Below are positions 8,645-16,276 of a stretch of DNA of 64,000 nucleotides, in pieces. Origin of the DNA: an uncultured Tateyamaria sp. (GTDB lineage Bacteria; Pseudomonadota; Alphaproteobacteria; Rhodobacterales; Rhodobacteraceae); the NCBI RefSeq assembly GCF_947503415.1, contig NZ_CANNDS010000002.1, positions 62,001-126,000 of the forward strand, given 5' to 3'. The notes beneath the pieces were generated by a model that ran no database searches, was not told where the DNA came from, and saw nothing but the letters and a program-made list of their open reading frames with translations. Position numbers and translations under genes: made by a program. The stretch's first letter is position 1, and each line of letters opens with the position of its first letter.

Positions 8645-9736
8645 ATGTTGATTCGCCGCATTCTGCTTTCATCGTCTGTGGCCGCTGCCGCATTGTCCGC
8701 GCCATACGCTCAGGCACAGGTGGTCAACATCAAGGATGGCGGCTTTACTTTCACCTTCGGCGGCCAGATCAACCGGGGCATCATTTTCACGGATGACGGG
8801 GTCGAAAGTAACGATTTCTTCGTCGACAACGACAATTCGTCGACCCGTCTTACAGCGCGCGCGGCCTACGAATTCGGCGACTATGTTTTCGGGGCGTTGA
8901 TCGAGTACGAATTCGAGTTTTCCTCCTCCAACTCCATCAGCCAGCTCAATTCTGACATCGGGACGTCGGTGTCCAATGAACGCAAATTCGAGCTGTTCAC
9001 CCGCACCCCGTTCGGCAACTTTGCCTATGGTCAAGGCGATGCCGCCTCGAACGGGATTGCGGAGATTGACCTGTCCGGCACCTTCATCGGCAACAATTCA
9101 GCCGTCGGATTGATTTCCGGCGGGCAGATATTCCGCACCGCCGCCGGTGGTTTCAGCAGCAACACTGTGGGTGATTTCTTTTCAAACTTCGACGGGATTA
9201 CGCGGATTGAACGGTTTCGCTATGACACACCCAAGTTTGGCGGCGGATTTACCGCGTCGGTGTCGTTTGGCGAAGACAATCAGAACGACATCGCATTGCG
9301 CTACAGTGGCAAATTTGGCGACATACGCGTGCGCAGCGGCATCACCTACGCAGAGCTTGATGATACGGACCGGATTGCCGGGTCTGTATCCGCTTTTCAC
9401 GATCCCACCGGTATCAACTTTACCTTCGCGTCAGGCCAGGATGACCTGAACGTGGCCGGGCGTGATGATCCCGGATACTACTACTTCAAGCTTGGCTATC
9501 AGAAGAAGGACCTGCTGCCTTGGGGAAGCACCTCCTTCGCGGTGGATTACTATGACGGCAGCGATCAGGCCGTGAACGGAAGCACCTCTGAAAGCTACAG
9601 CATCTTTGCTGTCCAAAAGATCGACAAGATCGACACCGAGGTCTACGCGGGCTTCCGCACCTTCGATGCCGCCACGCCCACGGAGTCTTTCCGGGATATC
9701 GACACGATCTTCATCGGCGCGCGCTACAAATTCTAA
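8645..9736 (+). CDS. Outer membrane porin
   Basis: A 363-residue porin-like protein. Residues 1-25 are a signal peptide (basic start, Ala-rich core, cleavage near AQAQ). The mature chain is rich in alternating aromatic/Gly beta strands (GGQINRGIIF, YEFGDYVFGALIEYEFEF) and ends in a strand finishing with Phe (IFIGARYKF), the C-terminal signature for BAM-assembled barrels. The ATG at 8645 is chosen because the signal peptide begins there; the frame back to 8444 is not credible. Substrate specificity cannot be told. Confidence 0.9.
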   Translation: MLIRRILLSSSVAAAALSAPYAQAQVVNIKDGGFTFTFGGQINRGIIFTDDGVESNDFFVDNDNSSTRLTARAAYEFGDYVFGALIEYEFEFSSSNSISQLNSDIGTSVSNERKFELFTRTPFGNFAYGQGDAASNGIAEIDLSGTFIGNNSAVGLISGGQIFRTAAGGFSSNTVGDFFSNFDGITRIERFRYDTPKFGGGFTASVSFGEDNQNDIALRYSGKFGDIRVRSGITYAELDDTDRIAGSVSAFHDPTGINFTFASGQDDLNVAGRDDPGYYYFKLGYQKKDLLPWGSTSFAVDYYDGSDQAVNGSTSESYSIFAVQKIDKIDTEVYAGFRTFDAATPTESFRDIDTIFIGARYKF

Positions 9737-9740
9737 GGCG

Positions 9741-9764
9741 CGGGCCGTATTGACACGCGGCCCG
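9741..9764 (+). terminator. Hairpin after the porin gene
   Basis: A 7-bp perfect stem (CGGGCCG paired with CGGCCCG, 10-base loop) starts 5 bases after the porin stop codon and ends before the tRNA. There is no T-run, so intrinsic termination is uncertain; it may only stabilise the porin mRNA 3' end. Confidence 0.35.
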
Positions 9765-9788
9765 GCGATGGTATCCCACACCCATGGC

Positions 9789-9865
9789 GGGCCTGTAGCT
9801 CAATTGGTTAGAGCAGAGCGCTCATAACGCTTTGGTTGCGGGTTCAAGTCCTGCCGGGCCTACCA
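9789..9865 (+). tRNA. tRNA with CAU anticodon (Met or Ile2)
   Basis: A complete 77-base cloverleaf: acceptor GGGCCTG pairing (with two G-U pairs) to CGGGCCT, D-stem GCTC/GAGC, anticodon stem GAGCG/CGCTT around loop CTCATAA, T-stem GCGGG/CCTGC with loop TTCAAGT, and an encoded CCA. The anticodon is CAU. It lacks the three G-C pairs at the base of the anticodon stem expected in an initiator. The GGGCCTG acceptor start resembles alphaproteobacterial isoleucine tRNAs, so it may be tRNA-Ile2 (lysidine-modified) rather than elongator Met. Confidence 0.96.
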
Positions 9866-9873
9866 ACCGCCTT

Positions 9874-10320
9874 TCACGCCTTCCGCACGTGCCAGCCGAC
9901 CGTCATGGTGACAACTGTATCACCGTTGCCATCGCGGATATCGACAGTGATGTCGAAGGCTGACTTGCCCACCTCTTCGAATTCCTTGACCAACTCGGGA
10001 CCGGGCCGTTCGGTTTTGGCATGCGCTTCAAGGCGTCCCTTCGCGATCTTGACGTAAGAAATGCTGGCGCCCGAGGCCACAGGCCGCGCCTGAAAGATCA
10101 TTGGGCCAAACGCACCCGCAAGGGCGGCACCCGAGGCCGCTTCGCCCAAGGTGAACATCGCGCCCGCATGCTGGCTTTGAATGTGGTTTGACGTTTCGTC
10201 TCGCTGGTCGAGCGCGGTTACGCCAACGCCGTCCCCGACTTCGATCACCTCGATGCCGACATAGTTCGCGAAAGGCACCGCCTGGCTCAATTGGGAACGG
10301 ATCATCTCGTATTGGGTCAT
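9874..10320 (-). CDS. PaaI/YiiD-like hotdog-fold thioesterase (DUF4442-like)
   Basis: A 148-residue protein of the hotdog-fold thioesterase superfamily. Visible features are SQHAGAMFTLGEAASGAALAGAF, the long central helix after the substrate loop, and a C-terminal beta sheet (FDITVDIRDGNGDTVVTMTV). The ATG at 10320 is preceded by a good GGAGG site and is preferred over the longer frame to 10377. The acyl-CoA substrate is unknown. Confidence 0.8.
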   Translation of the reverse strand: MTQYEMIRSQLSQAVPFANYVGIEVIEVGDGVGVTALDQRDETSNHIQSQHAGAMFTLGEAASGAALAGAFGPMIFQARPVASGASISYVKIAKGRLEAHAKTERPGPELVKEFEEVGKSAFDITVDIRDGNGDTVVTMTVGWHVRKA

Positions 10321-10395
10321 CTTGCGCCTCCAGTCAGGGTTCGTGCAAAGTAGAAACCGATCCGCACGGTGCAGCAAGCGTGCCGCTGCGGCACG

Positions 10396-11712
10396 TCAGC
10401 GGGCAATCACGATGTCCGCGCGCAAGCCACCCATGCGGCTGCTGCGACCCAAGCGCAACGTACCACCATGCGCGCGCGCAATGTCCGTTGCGATGGCAAG
10501 GCCCAGACCTACACCTGATCCCTGATCCTGATTTCGCGCCGGATCAAGCCGGATGAACGGGCGCTGTGCGTCTGCGCGCTGCTCTTCCGGGATGCCCGGG
10601 CCGTCGTCTTCCACGCGAAACCGCAATGACTTTTCGGTGACCCGAATGGAGACCTCGGCCCTGCCTCCATAGCGCACAGCGTTCGACACAAGGTTATCAA
10701 GGGCGCGACGCATGGCCAAAGGCCGCAACATGGCGGTCCCCTCGCCTTCCACCTCGTTCAAAGTCACCGGCTGCCCGGCCCGCTGAGCATCTTCGACGAT
10801 GGTTTTCGTCAACGCCACGGGATCCACGCATTCCGGCTCGCCCTCGCTCTCGCCCTTCGCAAAGCTCAGAAACGCATCGATCATGCGCTGCATGTCGTCC
10901 ACATCCTGTTCGAGCGCTTCACGTTCATCATCATCCAGCATGGACAGGGACAAACGCATGCGGGTCAGAGGCGTGCGCAGATCGTGGCTGACCCCGGACA
11001 GCATCAACGTCCGCGTCTCTATCTGCCGTTCGATGCGATTGCGCATGTCCACAAACGCAGTGCCCGCCGCCCGCACTTCCGTCGCTCCGGCAGGTGAGTA
11101 AGGCACCGCCCGCCCCCGACCAAAGGCTTCGGCTGCCACCGCAAGCCGCTTGATGGGGCGCAACTGATTGCGCATGTAGATAAAGGCAATGACAGTGATG
11201 ATGACACTGAAAAACACCATGTTGACCAGCAACTGATGCGGGGCCACCGCCGACACGCGTCTGCGATCAAACGTGACTTGCACAGCCCCAAGCGCGGTAT
11301 CTAGAACCAGCCGCACGCGCCGATCAAATGACAGATCCACAGTCTTGATCTCCGGCACAGCCGACATCAGCCTGTCGATGACAATAATACCCGAAAAGTC
11401 GTACCAGATGCGTTGGTTGCCTTCGCTCAGCGCCTGAGCGGACACCGGTGTCACGGTTATGGCCAGTGGAGCAAGTTGCGCTGCAGCAGATTCAATCGCC
11501 GTCCGCGAAGGCGCATTTTCGATGACACTCAGAACAAGCCGAACTTCCCGGGCCGCCGCCGACGACATCTGCCGCGTCACCTGCTCGAAATGGCGCTGGA
11601 TAAAGACCACCGACACGACCAACTGCACCACGATGACCGGCAGCAGCAGGATCAAGGCGGCCCGCGCATAGATACCGCGCGGCATATACTGTTTGAGCCA
11701 GGCAAAGGACAT
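10396..11712 (-). CDS. EnvZ-like membrane sensor histidine kinase
   Basis: A 438-residue sensor kinase. Two membrane segments (about 17-38 and 163-180) flank a periplasmic sensor domain of about 120 residues; a HAMP linker follows (RNQLRPIKRLA), then the dimerisation/phosphoacceptor domain with His243 in SHDLRTPLTRMRL and an ATPase domain with the N box (DNLVSNAVRYGG), DDGPGIPE and GVGLGLAIA. The layout and H-box resemble EnvZ. No response regulator gene is adjacent. The signal sensed is unknown. Confidence 0.92.
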   Translation of the reverse strand: MSFAWLKQYMPRGIYARAALILLLPVIVVQLVVSVVFIQRHFEQVTRQMSSAAAREVRLVLSVIENAPSRTAIESAAAQLAPLAITVTPVSAQALSEGNQRIWYDFSGIIVIDRLMSAVPEIKTVDLSFDRRVRLVLDTALGAVQVTFDRRRVSAVAPHQLLVNMVFFSVIITVIAFIYMRNQLRPIKRLAVAAEAFGRGRAVPYSPAGATEVRAAGTAFVDMRNRIERQIETRTLMLSGVSHDLRTPLTRMRLSLSMLDDDEREALEQDVDDMQRMIDAFLSFAKGESEGEPECVDPVALTKTIVEDAQRAGQPVTLNEVEGEGTAMLRPLAMRRALDNLVSNAVRYGGRAEVSIRVTEKSLRFRVEDDGPGIPEEQRADAQRPFIRLDPARNQDQGSGVGLGLAIATDIARAHGGTLRLGRSSRMGGLRADIVIAR

Positions 11713-11755
11713 GCGCTAGACCCTAACGAGCCACGATCCGGGACGAAAGACCACC

Positions 11756-12667
11756 ATGCTGCCACCAGATGATTTTGATCCGCCCGTCGGTGTGGCCGAA
11801 GTGCTTGAACCCGGCCTGCGCCGCATCGTGGCGCCCAACCCGTCGCCCATGACCTATCGTGGCACGAATACCTATCTCCTAGGCACCACAGCGCTTGCCG
11901 TGGTTGATCCCGGCCCTGCGCATGACGCGCATCTTGATGCAATTCTGGGTGCGCTCGGGCCGGGTCAGACTGTGTCGCATATTGTCGTCACGCACGCGCA
12001 TCTTGACCATGCACCGCTTGCCGGACCGCTGGCAGCGGCCACGGGAGCTCCGGTCCTGGCCTTTGGCGCTGCCACTGCGGGACGCAGCGCGGTGATGCAG
12101 GCGCTGGCCTCTGGTGGCTTGGCCGATGGGGGCGAAGGCATCGATGCGCAGTTTCAACCCGATATCCATCTCGCCGACGGCGATATCGTTGCGGGACCGG
12201 ATTGGTCACTGGATGTCGTCCACACGCCCGGCCACCTTGGCAATCACATTTGCCTTGGCTGGGGCACTGCATGCCTGACGGCGGATCACGTCATGGGATG
12301 GGCCAGCTCGCTGGTGTCGCCACCTGACGGCGACCTCACGGACTTCATGGCCTCTTGCGAGAAACTCGCCGCGCGGGACTGGCGCGTGTTCTATCCCGGC
12401 CACGGTGCGCCGATCCTCGACCCGGCAGCCCGGCTCACGTGGCTGATAAAGCACCGGCGGGAACGCGAAGCTGCCATTCTCGCCGCTTTGGACGCTGGCC
12501 CGGCCACGGCTGAACAGATTGCATCGGCAGTCTATACCGACACGCCGTCCGCCTTGTTGCCAGCCGCCACGCGCAACGTTTTGGCCCACTTGATTGATCT
12601 TCTGGGCAAATCTGCGGTTCGTCCGCTTGATCAGCTTGGCGCAGACACGCGTTTTACACGCACTTGA
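11756..12667 (+). CDS. MBL-fold metallo-hydrolase (LACTB2-like)
   Basis: A 303-residue metallo-beta-lactamase-fold hydrolase. The metal motif THAHLDH gives His80, His82, Asp84 and His85; further ligands are in HTPGHLGNH and DHVMGW. A C-terminal winged-helix-like part (residues about 225-300) resembles the LACTB2/glyoxalase-II-like group. It is divergent from the sensor kinase gene. The substrate (ribonucleolytic or thioester) cannot be decided. Confidence 0.88.
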   Translation: MLPPDDFDPPVGVAEVLEPGLRRIVAPNPSPMTYRGTNTYLLGTTALAVVDPGPAHDAHLDAILGALGPGQTVSHIVVTHAHLDHAPLAGPLAAATGAPVLAFGAATAGRSAVMQALASGGLADGGEGIDAQFQPDIHLADGDIVAGPDWSLDVVHTPGHLGNHICLGWGTACLTADHVMGWASSLVSPPDGDLTDFMASCEKLAARDWRVFYPGHGAPILDPAARLTWLIKHRREREAAILAALDAGPATAEQIASAVYTDTPSALLPAATRNVLAHLIDLLGKSAVRPLDQLGADTRFTRT

Positions 12668-12707
12668 ACGCCCATAATTTTTTTGTGCGCAGGCACCGAA
12701 ATCCCTC

Positions 12708-12736
12708 TGGACGACCTGAATCGCCCTTGCTATACG
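12708..12736 (+). promoter_or_regulatory. Candidate promoter of tRNA-Asn
   Basis: TGGACG (12708-12713) and TATACG (12731-12736) are spaced by exactly 17 bases and lie 11 bases before the tRNA 5' end. The match to the TTGACA/TATAAT consensus is partial (four of six in each box). Confidence 0.4.
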
Positions 12737-12747
12737 GCGCAAACCGT

Positions 12748-12822
12748 TCCGGCGTAGCTCAGCGGTAGAGCAGTTGACTGTTAATCAATTGGTCGTAGGT
12801 TCGATCCCTACCGCCGGAGCCA
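12748..12822 (+). tRNA. tRNA-Asn (GUU)
   Basis: A complete 75-base tRNA with acceptor TCCGGCG/CGCCGGA, D-stem GCTC/GAGC, anticodon loop CTGTTAA with anticodon GTT, T-arm TTCGATC and encoded CCA. Its last 47 bases (12776-12822, from the anticodon stem to the CCA) are repeated exactly at 27727-27773, making it the attachment site of the integrated element. Integration left this copy intact. Confidence 0.98.
12776..12822 (+). repeat. Left attachment repeat of the element (47 bp)
   Basis: The 3' 47 bases of tRNA-Asn, identical to 27727-27773. Both flanking bases differ (t versus a before, a versus t after), so 47 bp is the full length of identity. Tyrosine integrases commonly use the anticodon-to-CCA half of tRNA genes as the crossover region. 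Confidence 0.95.
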
Positions 12823-12830
12823 AAGAATTC

Positions 12831-12864
12831 AAGGACTTAGCGCTCACCCGCTAAGTCCTTTTTC
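12831..12864 (+). terminator. Rho-independent terminator after tRNA-Asn
   Basis: A perfect 12-bp stem (AAGGACTTAGCG with CGCTAAGTCCTT, loop CTCACC) followed by TTTTTC. It ends tRNA-Asn transcription 9 bases after the CCA. It lies inside the element, beyond the attachment repeat, so the element supplied it; this would stop tRNA read-through into the element. Confidence 0.9.
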
Positions 12865-12947
12865 TTTCTGAGCACAGAATAAGTACAGAAAATACTGCCC
12901 GGATCGGTGTTTGTGGATCGCTTGTGACCCGTTGGCTTGTGCTTGCG

Positions 12948-13706
12948 CTAACTATCAGTCTCTAAACGCTTTTTCTCCTCCGCAGCATATTGTCGTAGAG
13001 ATTTTCCCTTTTCCTTGCGCTGAGTGGATCGGTGCAGTTCAAGACGTCCGGCAGTATTGAGCCCGATCTGCCAATTCCTTCGGGTCCAATACACTCCTTC
13101 GGCTACGTCGAGGTTGTCAGGGTCGATAGTCAGGTCGGCAGCACCCATATGCCGTTCCTCGTCTGTGATGGCCGGATTTGGCGAAGTCTGTTCATAGACG
13201 TAGGTAAGATGTATCCGCCCAGAGTGCTGATCCCGGTGGGGCTTCGCGGTAATCGAATGCGAACGCCCGTCAGTCGAACTGAGGCCAGCCTCGACCTTCA
13301 ATCGGAACAAGGAGGCCGTTACCTGAACGGCCATAGCATCCACCTGTTCTTGCGTTGAGTGCAACTCATCTTTGTCAATGACCGAGTAAGCCTGTGCCCC
13401 ATCCAGCATCTTCTTGATAGTCGGCCAGTTGGAGCCAGTTGTCCCAAGCCATACTCCATTCAGGTCAGGTAGCCATCTGTTGAGAGCGGGTATCCAGCGC
13501 CACACAATCCGCCAAGGTGCCCAGTAGCCGGTGGGTCCGAAAAAACCGGCGAGGAAACCCAAGAGCACGGGAGGAAGGTATCGGATGAGGTGCTGATCGG
13601 TCATCATAAAGCCCAACAGCAGACCAATGTCGTCGGCGTAAAGCGAGGCCGCCACAACCAACGCGACAGCGGAACCAATCCATCTCCAAGGCAACAGTGC
13701 ATACAC
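12948..13706 (-). CDS. Cap15-like CBASS effector (2TM plus beta-domain)
   Basis: A membrane protein with two N-terminal hydrophobic helices (about residues 9-24 and 41-60 from the chosen start) and a beta-rich soluble domain from about residue 75 (WLPDLNGVWLG, then alternating strands ending TAGRLELHR), plus a charged tail. This is the architecture of Cap15 (S-2TM-beta) effectors, which sense a cyclic nucleotide with a beta-barrel and disrupt the inner membrane. The GTG at 13706 is chosen: GGAGA lies 7 bases upstream, and it leaves 93 bases for divergent promoters. A longer frame to 13844 would overlap the nucleotidyltransferase gene. 252 residues. The call rests on architecture and neighbours. 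Confidence 0.75.
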   Translation of the reverse strand: MYALLPWRWIGSAVALVVAASLYADDIGLLLGFMMTDQHLIRYLPPVLLGFLAGFFGPTGYWAPWRIVWRWIPALNRWLPDLNGVWLGTTGSNWPTIKKMLDGAQAYSVIDKDELHSTQEQVDAMAVQVTASLFRLKVEAGLSSTDGRSHSITAKPHRDQHSGRIHLTYVYEQTSPNPAITDEERHMGAADLTIDPDNLDVAEGVYWTRRNWQIGLNTAGRLELHRSTQRKEKGKSLRQYAAEEKKRLETDS

Positions 13707-13799
13707 GATTCGTTCTCCGATTCTTTTCTGGCCCAATTCCCTTGAATTTCGTCGGCGCCCCCACCAGATAGAGGGGAACGACAGACGCAGGTGCGCAAA

Positions 13800-14909
13800 A
13801 TGTATGATTTCTCGAAGCAGATTTCCAGCTTTCATAACCAACACGTCCGGCTTAGCAACGACCAGCGCGCGGACATGAAACGCAGACGCGAAACCAATCT
13901 CGACCGAATCGAGAAGGGCCTAGAAGAACTGGAAAAGCCAGCCTTCAAAGAGACCATCAATCAAGGCGGTTACGCTCAAAAGACCATGACCCAAGCGCCG
14001 GAATCCGATCAGGAAAGCCGGTACGACATCGACCTTGGCATCGTTTTCGATCAGGACGATGCCAAGGGACCGAGAACCACCCGTGATTGGGTTCGCCAAG
14101 CAATCGCCCGCAAGGCGACGAATATGAAGAACGATCCGGTGACCAAGAAAAAGTGTGTCCGGGTTGTTTATGCGGACGGGTATCAGTGTGATTTTCCCGT
14201 ATTCCGTAGGCGCTGGACCGATGCAGGCTGGCGCTACGAACTGTCTTCGGGCGACGAGTGGGTTGCCTCCGACCCTGCCGCCATGAACCAGTGGATTGAG
14301 CGAGAGGTGTATTGGAAAAGCCCGGAGACTTCGGGCAGCTACCAGCTACGACGCGTCATCCGATTTGGTAAGTTCTTCTCGAAGACCCATGCCAAAAGGC
14401 TCAATAGGTCTTTTCCCGGCGGTTTGGTCGCTACCGCGCTATTCATCGAGTGTTACGCGGCAGACGACGGCCGTGACGACAGGTCCTTCCGTGAAACCCT
14501 TCGCAACCTGTCACTGCGTTCGAAATACACGCCCGTTTATGCCAACGGAGACCAAGTATCCGACGACAAGGATACCGACCGCATTGGGAGGCTGATCGAC
14601 CAAGCAAAGGACTCCGTAAAGGAACTCGACAAGCTCGACGCGGACGACACCACAGATTCAGACGCCAACAAGATTTGGAAGACCGTCTTCCGACATAGCC
14701 TTTTTGACGATGCTTCAAAGAATGCAGCAAACAGCTCCAGTGCTCCCCTTGAAACCAAGAGCGCTCTTGGTGGTGCGGGTCTGGCCGCACCGTTCCTAGC
14801 CTCGAAAGCAGCCGCCGCACTCTCAGATAGCGAAAAGCAATCGCGAATGGAGTCGGCGGTCAGCGCCCGGAAAGAGAGCGGGAGTGGTGGCAAACCTTGG
14901 GCGGAGTGA
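13800..14909 (+). CDS. CBASS CD-NTase (cGAS/DncV-like nucleotidyltransferase)
   Basis: A 369-residue nucleotidyltransferase of the CD-NTase (SMODS) family, which makes a cyclic oligonucleotide signal on phage infection. The active site is visible: GGY (residues 56-58) with the downstream T in AQKT, then DID (Asp76/Asp78) and a third acid in CDFPVF (Asp131). The spacing and the DFPVF strand resemble the DncV clade. The ATG at 13800 is preferred over GTG at 13791. The C-terminal 60 residues are Ala/Ser-rich and probably disordered. It overlaps the E2-like gene by 4 bases (GTGA). The nucleotide product cannot be predicted. Confidence 0.88.
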   Translation: MYDFSKQISSFHNQHVRLSNDQRADMKRRRETNLDRIEKGLEELEKPAFKETINQGGYAQKTMTQAPESDQESRYDIDLGIVFDQDDAKGPRTTRDWVRQAIARKATNMKNDPVTKKKCVRVVYADGYQCDFPVFRRRWTDAGWRYELSSGDEWVASDPAAMNQWIEREVYWKSPETSGSYQLRRVIRFGKFFSKTHAKRLNRSFPGGLVATALFIECYAADDGRDDRSFRETLRNLSLRSKYTPVYANGDQVSDDKDTDRIGRLIDQAKDSVKELDKLDADDTTDSDANKIWKTVFRHSLFDDASKNAANSSSAPLETKSALGGAGLAAPFLASKAAAALSDSEKQSRMESAVSARKESGSGGKPWAE

Positions 14910-15580
14910 CAATACCGAACGCCCTCTATTCTGAGGTGCAAGAGGCCGTAGCTCAGCATCAGCCAGAGCTGAGCGTTTCACGAACAGAAAGTCTAATTGT
15001 TCTTGAGGGTCAGTTCCTTGTTTGTGGACCCGATGGACCGGTCGATACGCCGGATGGGGTCTTCGATTCCTGCAAAATTAAGGCGGGAGTGACCGCGGGA
15101 TTTCCTACTGAGGAACCAGTCGTTTTCGAGACCGGAGGGCGTATTCCGCAGATCGCTGATCGCCATGTTTTTCCAGAGGATGGGAACTGCTGCCTAGGCG
15201 TATGGGAGGAGTGGTTATTGATGGCTCCGGATCATCGGTTTGAGACCTTTCTGACTGGACCGATGCACGACTATTTCGTCAGCCAGACCCACTTTGAAGT
15301 CAATGGCACATGGCCCTATGGTGAAAGATCACATGGCATTCTCGGCGTTTTAGAAAGCTATGCTGATCTTCTCGGGGTGCCCCCCGACGCAAAAATTATC
15401 ACAGACTATCTTCACCTGCTGTCTCGCCAGAAATTAAAGGGACACGCTTTGTGTCCTTGCGGTAGCGGAAAACGCCTTAGGGACTGTCACAGCGATGATC
15501 TTCGAAGGTTGAGCCAAAGAATTCCATCGTTTATGGCAAAGCGGATGCACGCCACGATCACACCACGAAAAGCCGCCTAA
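14906..15580 (+). CDS. E2-like CBASS accessory protein with SEC-C tail
   Basis: A 224-residue protein. The N-terminal part fits a ubiquitin-conjugating-enzyme (E2) fold of the prokaryotic type: FPTEEPVVFETGGRIP, then DRHVFPEDGNCCLG, where one of Cys95/Cys96 sits where the E2 catalytic cysteine is expected. The last third carries CPCGSGKRLRDCH (residues 183-195), a SEC-C zinc-binding motif. The GTG at 14906 overlaps the CD-NTase stop (GTGA), so the two are translationally coupled. E2-only CBASS loci lack the E1 and JAB parts, as here; such proteins act on the CD-NTase. The SEC-C fusion is unusual. Confidence 0.75.
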   Translation: MTIPNALYSEVQEAVAQHQPELSVSRTESLIVLEGQFLVCGPDGPVDTPDGVFDSCKIKAGVTAGFPTEEPVVFETGGRIPQIADRHVFPEDGNCCLGVWEEWLLMAPDHRFETFLTGPMHDYFVSQTHFEVNGTWPYGERSHGILGVLESYADLLGVPPDAKIITDYLHLLSRQKLKGHALCPCGSGKRLRDCHSDDLRRLSQRIPSFMAKRMHATITPRKAA

Positions 15581-15628
15581 GAAACTGCTGGGGTCGGCGA
15601 CCTCGAAGGCCGCCAACTGCAGAAAGGC

Positions 15629-16105
15629 CTAGTCCTTTGATTTCTTGCGCATCGGGACATCCACACCTTTTTTTCGCATAACAGCCGCAACAGATGCGAC
15701 TGAACGCGTATTGGTCTTAGCGTCGGGGAACTCGGCCACGACCTGATCCACAATCGCCGCATAGCCCAAATTCTCGTCCATCAGCAGCTTCTCAGTGAGG
15801 CGGCTGATCGTCAGCTTTGGCGTGCCGGTCTCGGCTGCACCCTCAGCCTCATGGTTCGCTTGCTCGGCGTCTTTGGTAGCCTCGGCCTTGGTCTCGTCGG
15901 CTTCGGTCGCACCGAGCTCTCTGACTTCGACAAAGACACTGCCCGGATGCTCGCCTTGCTTCTTTTGTGCGAGGTCAATACGCCCGCAGAAGCCCACGGC
16001 GGTCCAACCCTCTTTGCCTTCTTGAAGGACTGCATGGGAGTAGGTTCGGTCCGTCTTGCGGGTGTGTTCTGATCCGTCTGGGGCAATTGCAACATAGGTG
16101 GTCAT
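15629..16105 (-). CDS. Hypothetical protein with acidic linker and basic HTH-like C-terminus
   Basis: A 158-residue protein not assigned to a family. Residues 1-65 form a small domain (MTTYVAIAPDGSEHTRKTDR...); residues 70-105 are an Ala/Glu/Thr-rich linker; residues 105-150 are helical with a possible DNA-binding arrangement (ISRLTEKLL, YAAIVDQVVAEFPDAKTNTRSVASVAAVMRKKG) ending in a Lys/Arg tail. The start at 16105 has AAGGAGA just upstream. It lies between the CBASS-like locus (convergent) and the DUF6119 gene (divergent). It may regulate or serve the element; this is inference. Confidence 0.7.
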   Translation of the reverse strand: MTTYVAIAPDGSEHTRKTDRTYSHAVLQEGKEGWTAVGFCGRIDLAQKKQGEHPGSVFVEVRELGATEADETKAEATKDAEQANHEAEGAAETGTPKLTISRLTEKLLMDENLGYAAIVDQVVAEFPDAKTNTRSVASVAAVMRKKGVDVPMRKKSKD

Positions 16106-16276
16106 CGCAGGTCTCCTTTTCAGCTTTGATGATCCTATGTTGTCGGGAAGCAGACTCCCCGCGAACCCCCTGAAAATATGGAAAAATGCCATTGTTAATT
16201 CTCAGGCAGAATTTGCTCAAACTCACATTGTATTCTTCGCACAACGAGGTACCATCGAAGCATTTGGAGGCCTCCT

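Noticed and set aside
13707-13844. Longer effector start
   Set aside because: Overlaps the CD-NTase start; GTG with SD at 13706 is better.
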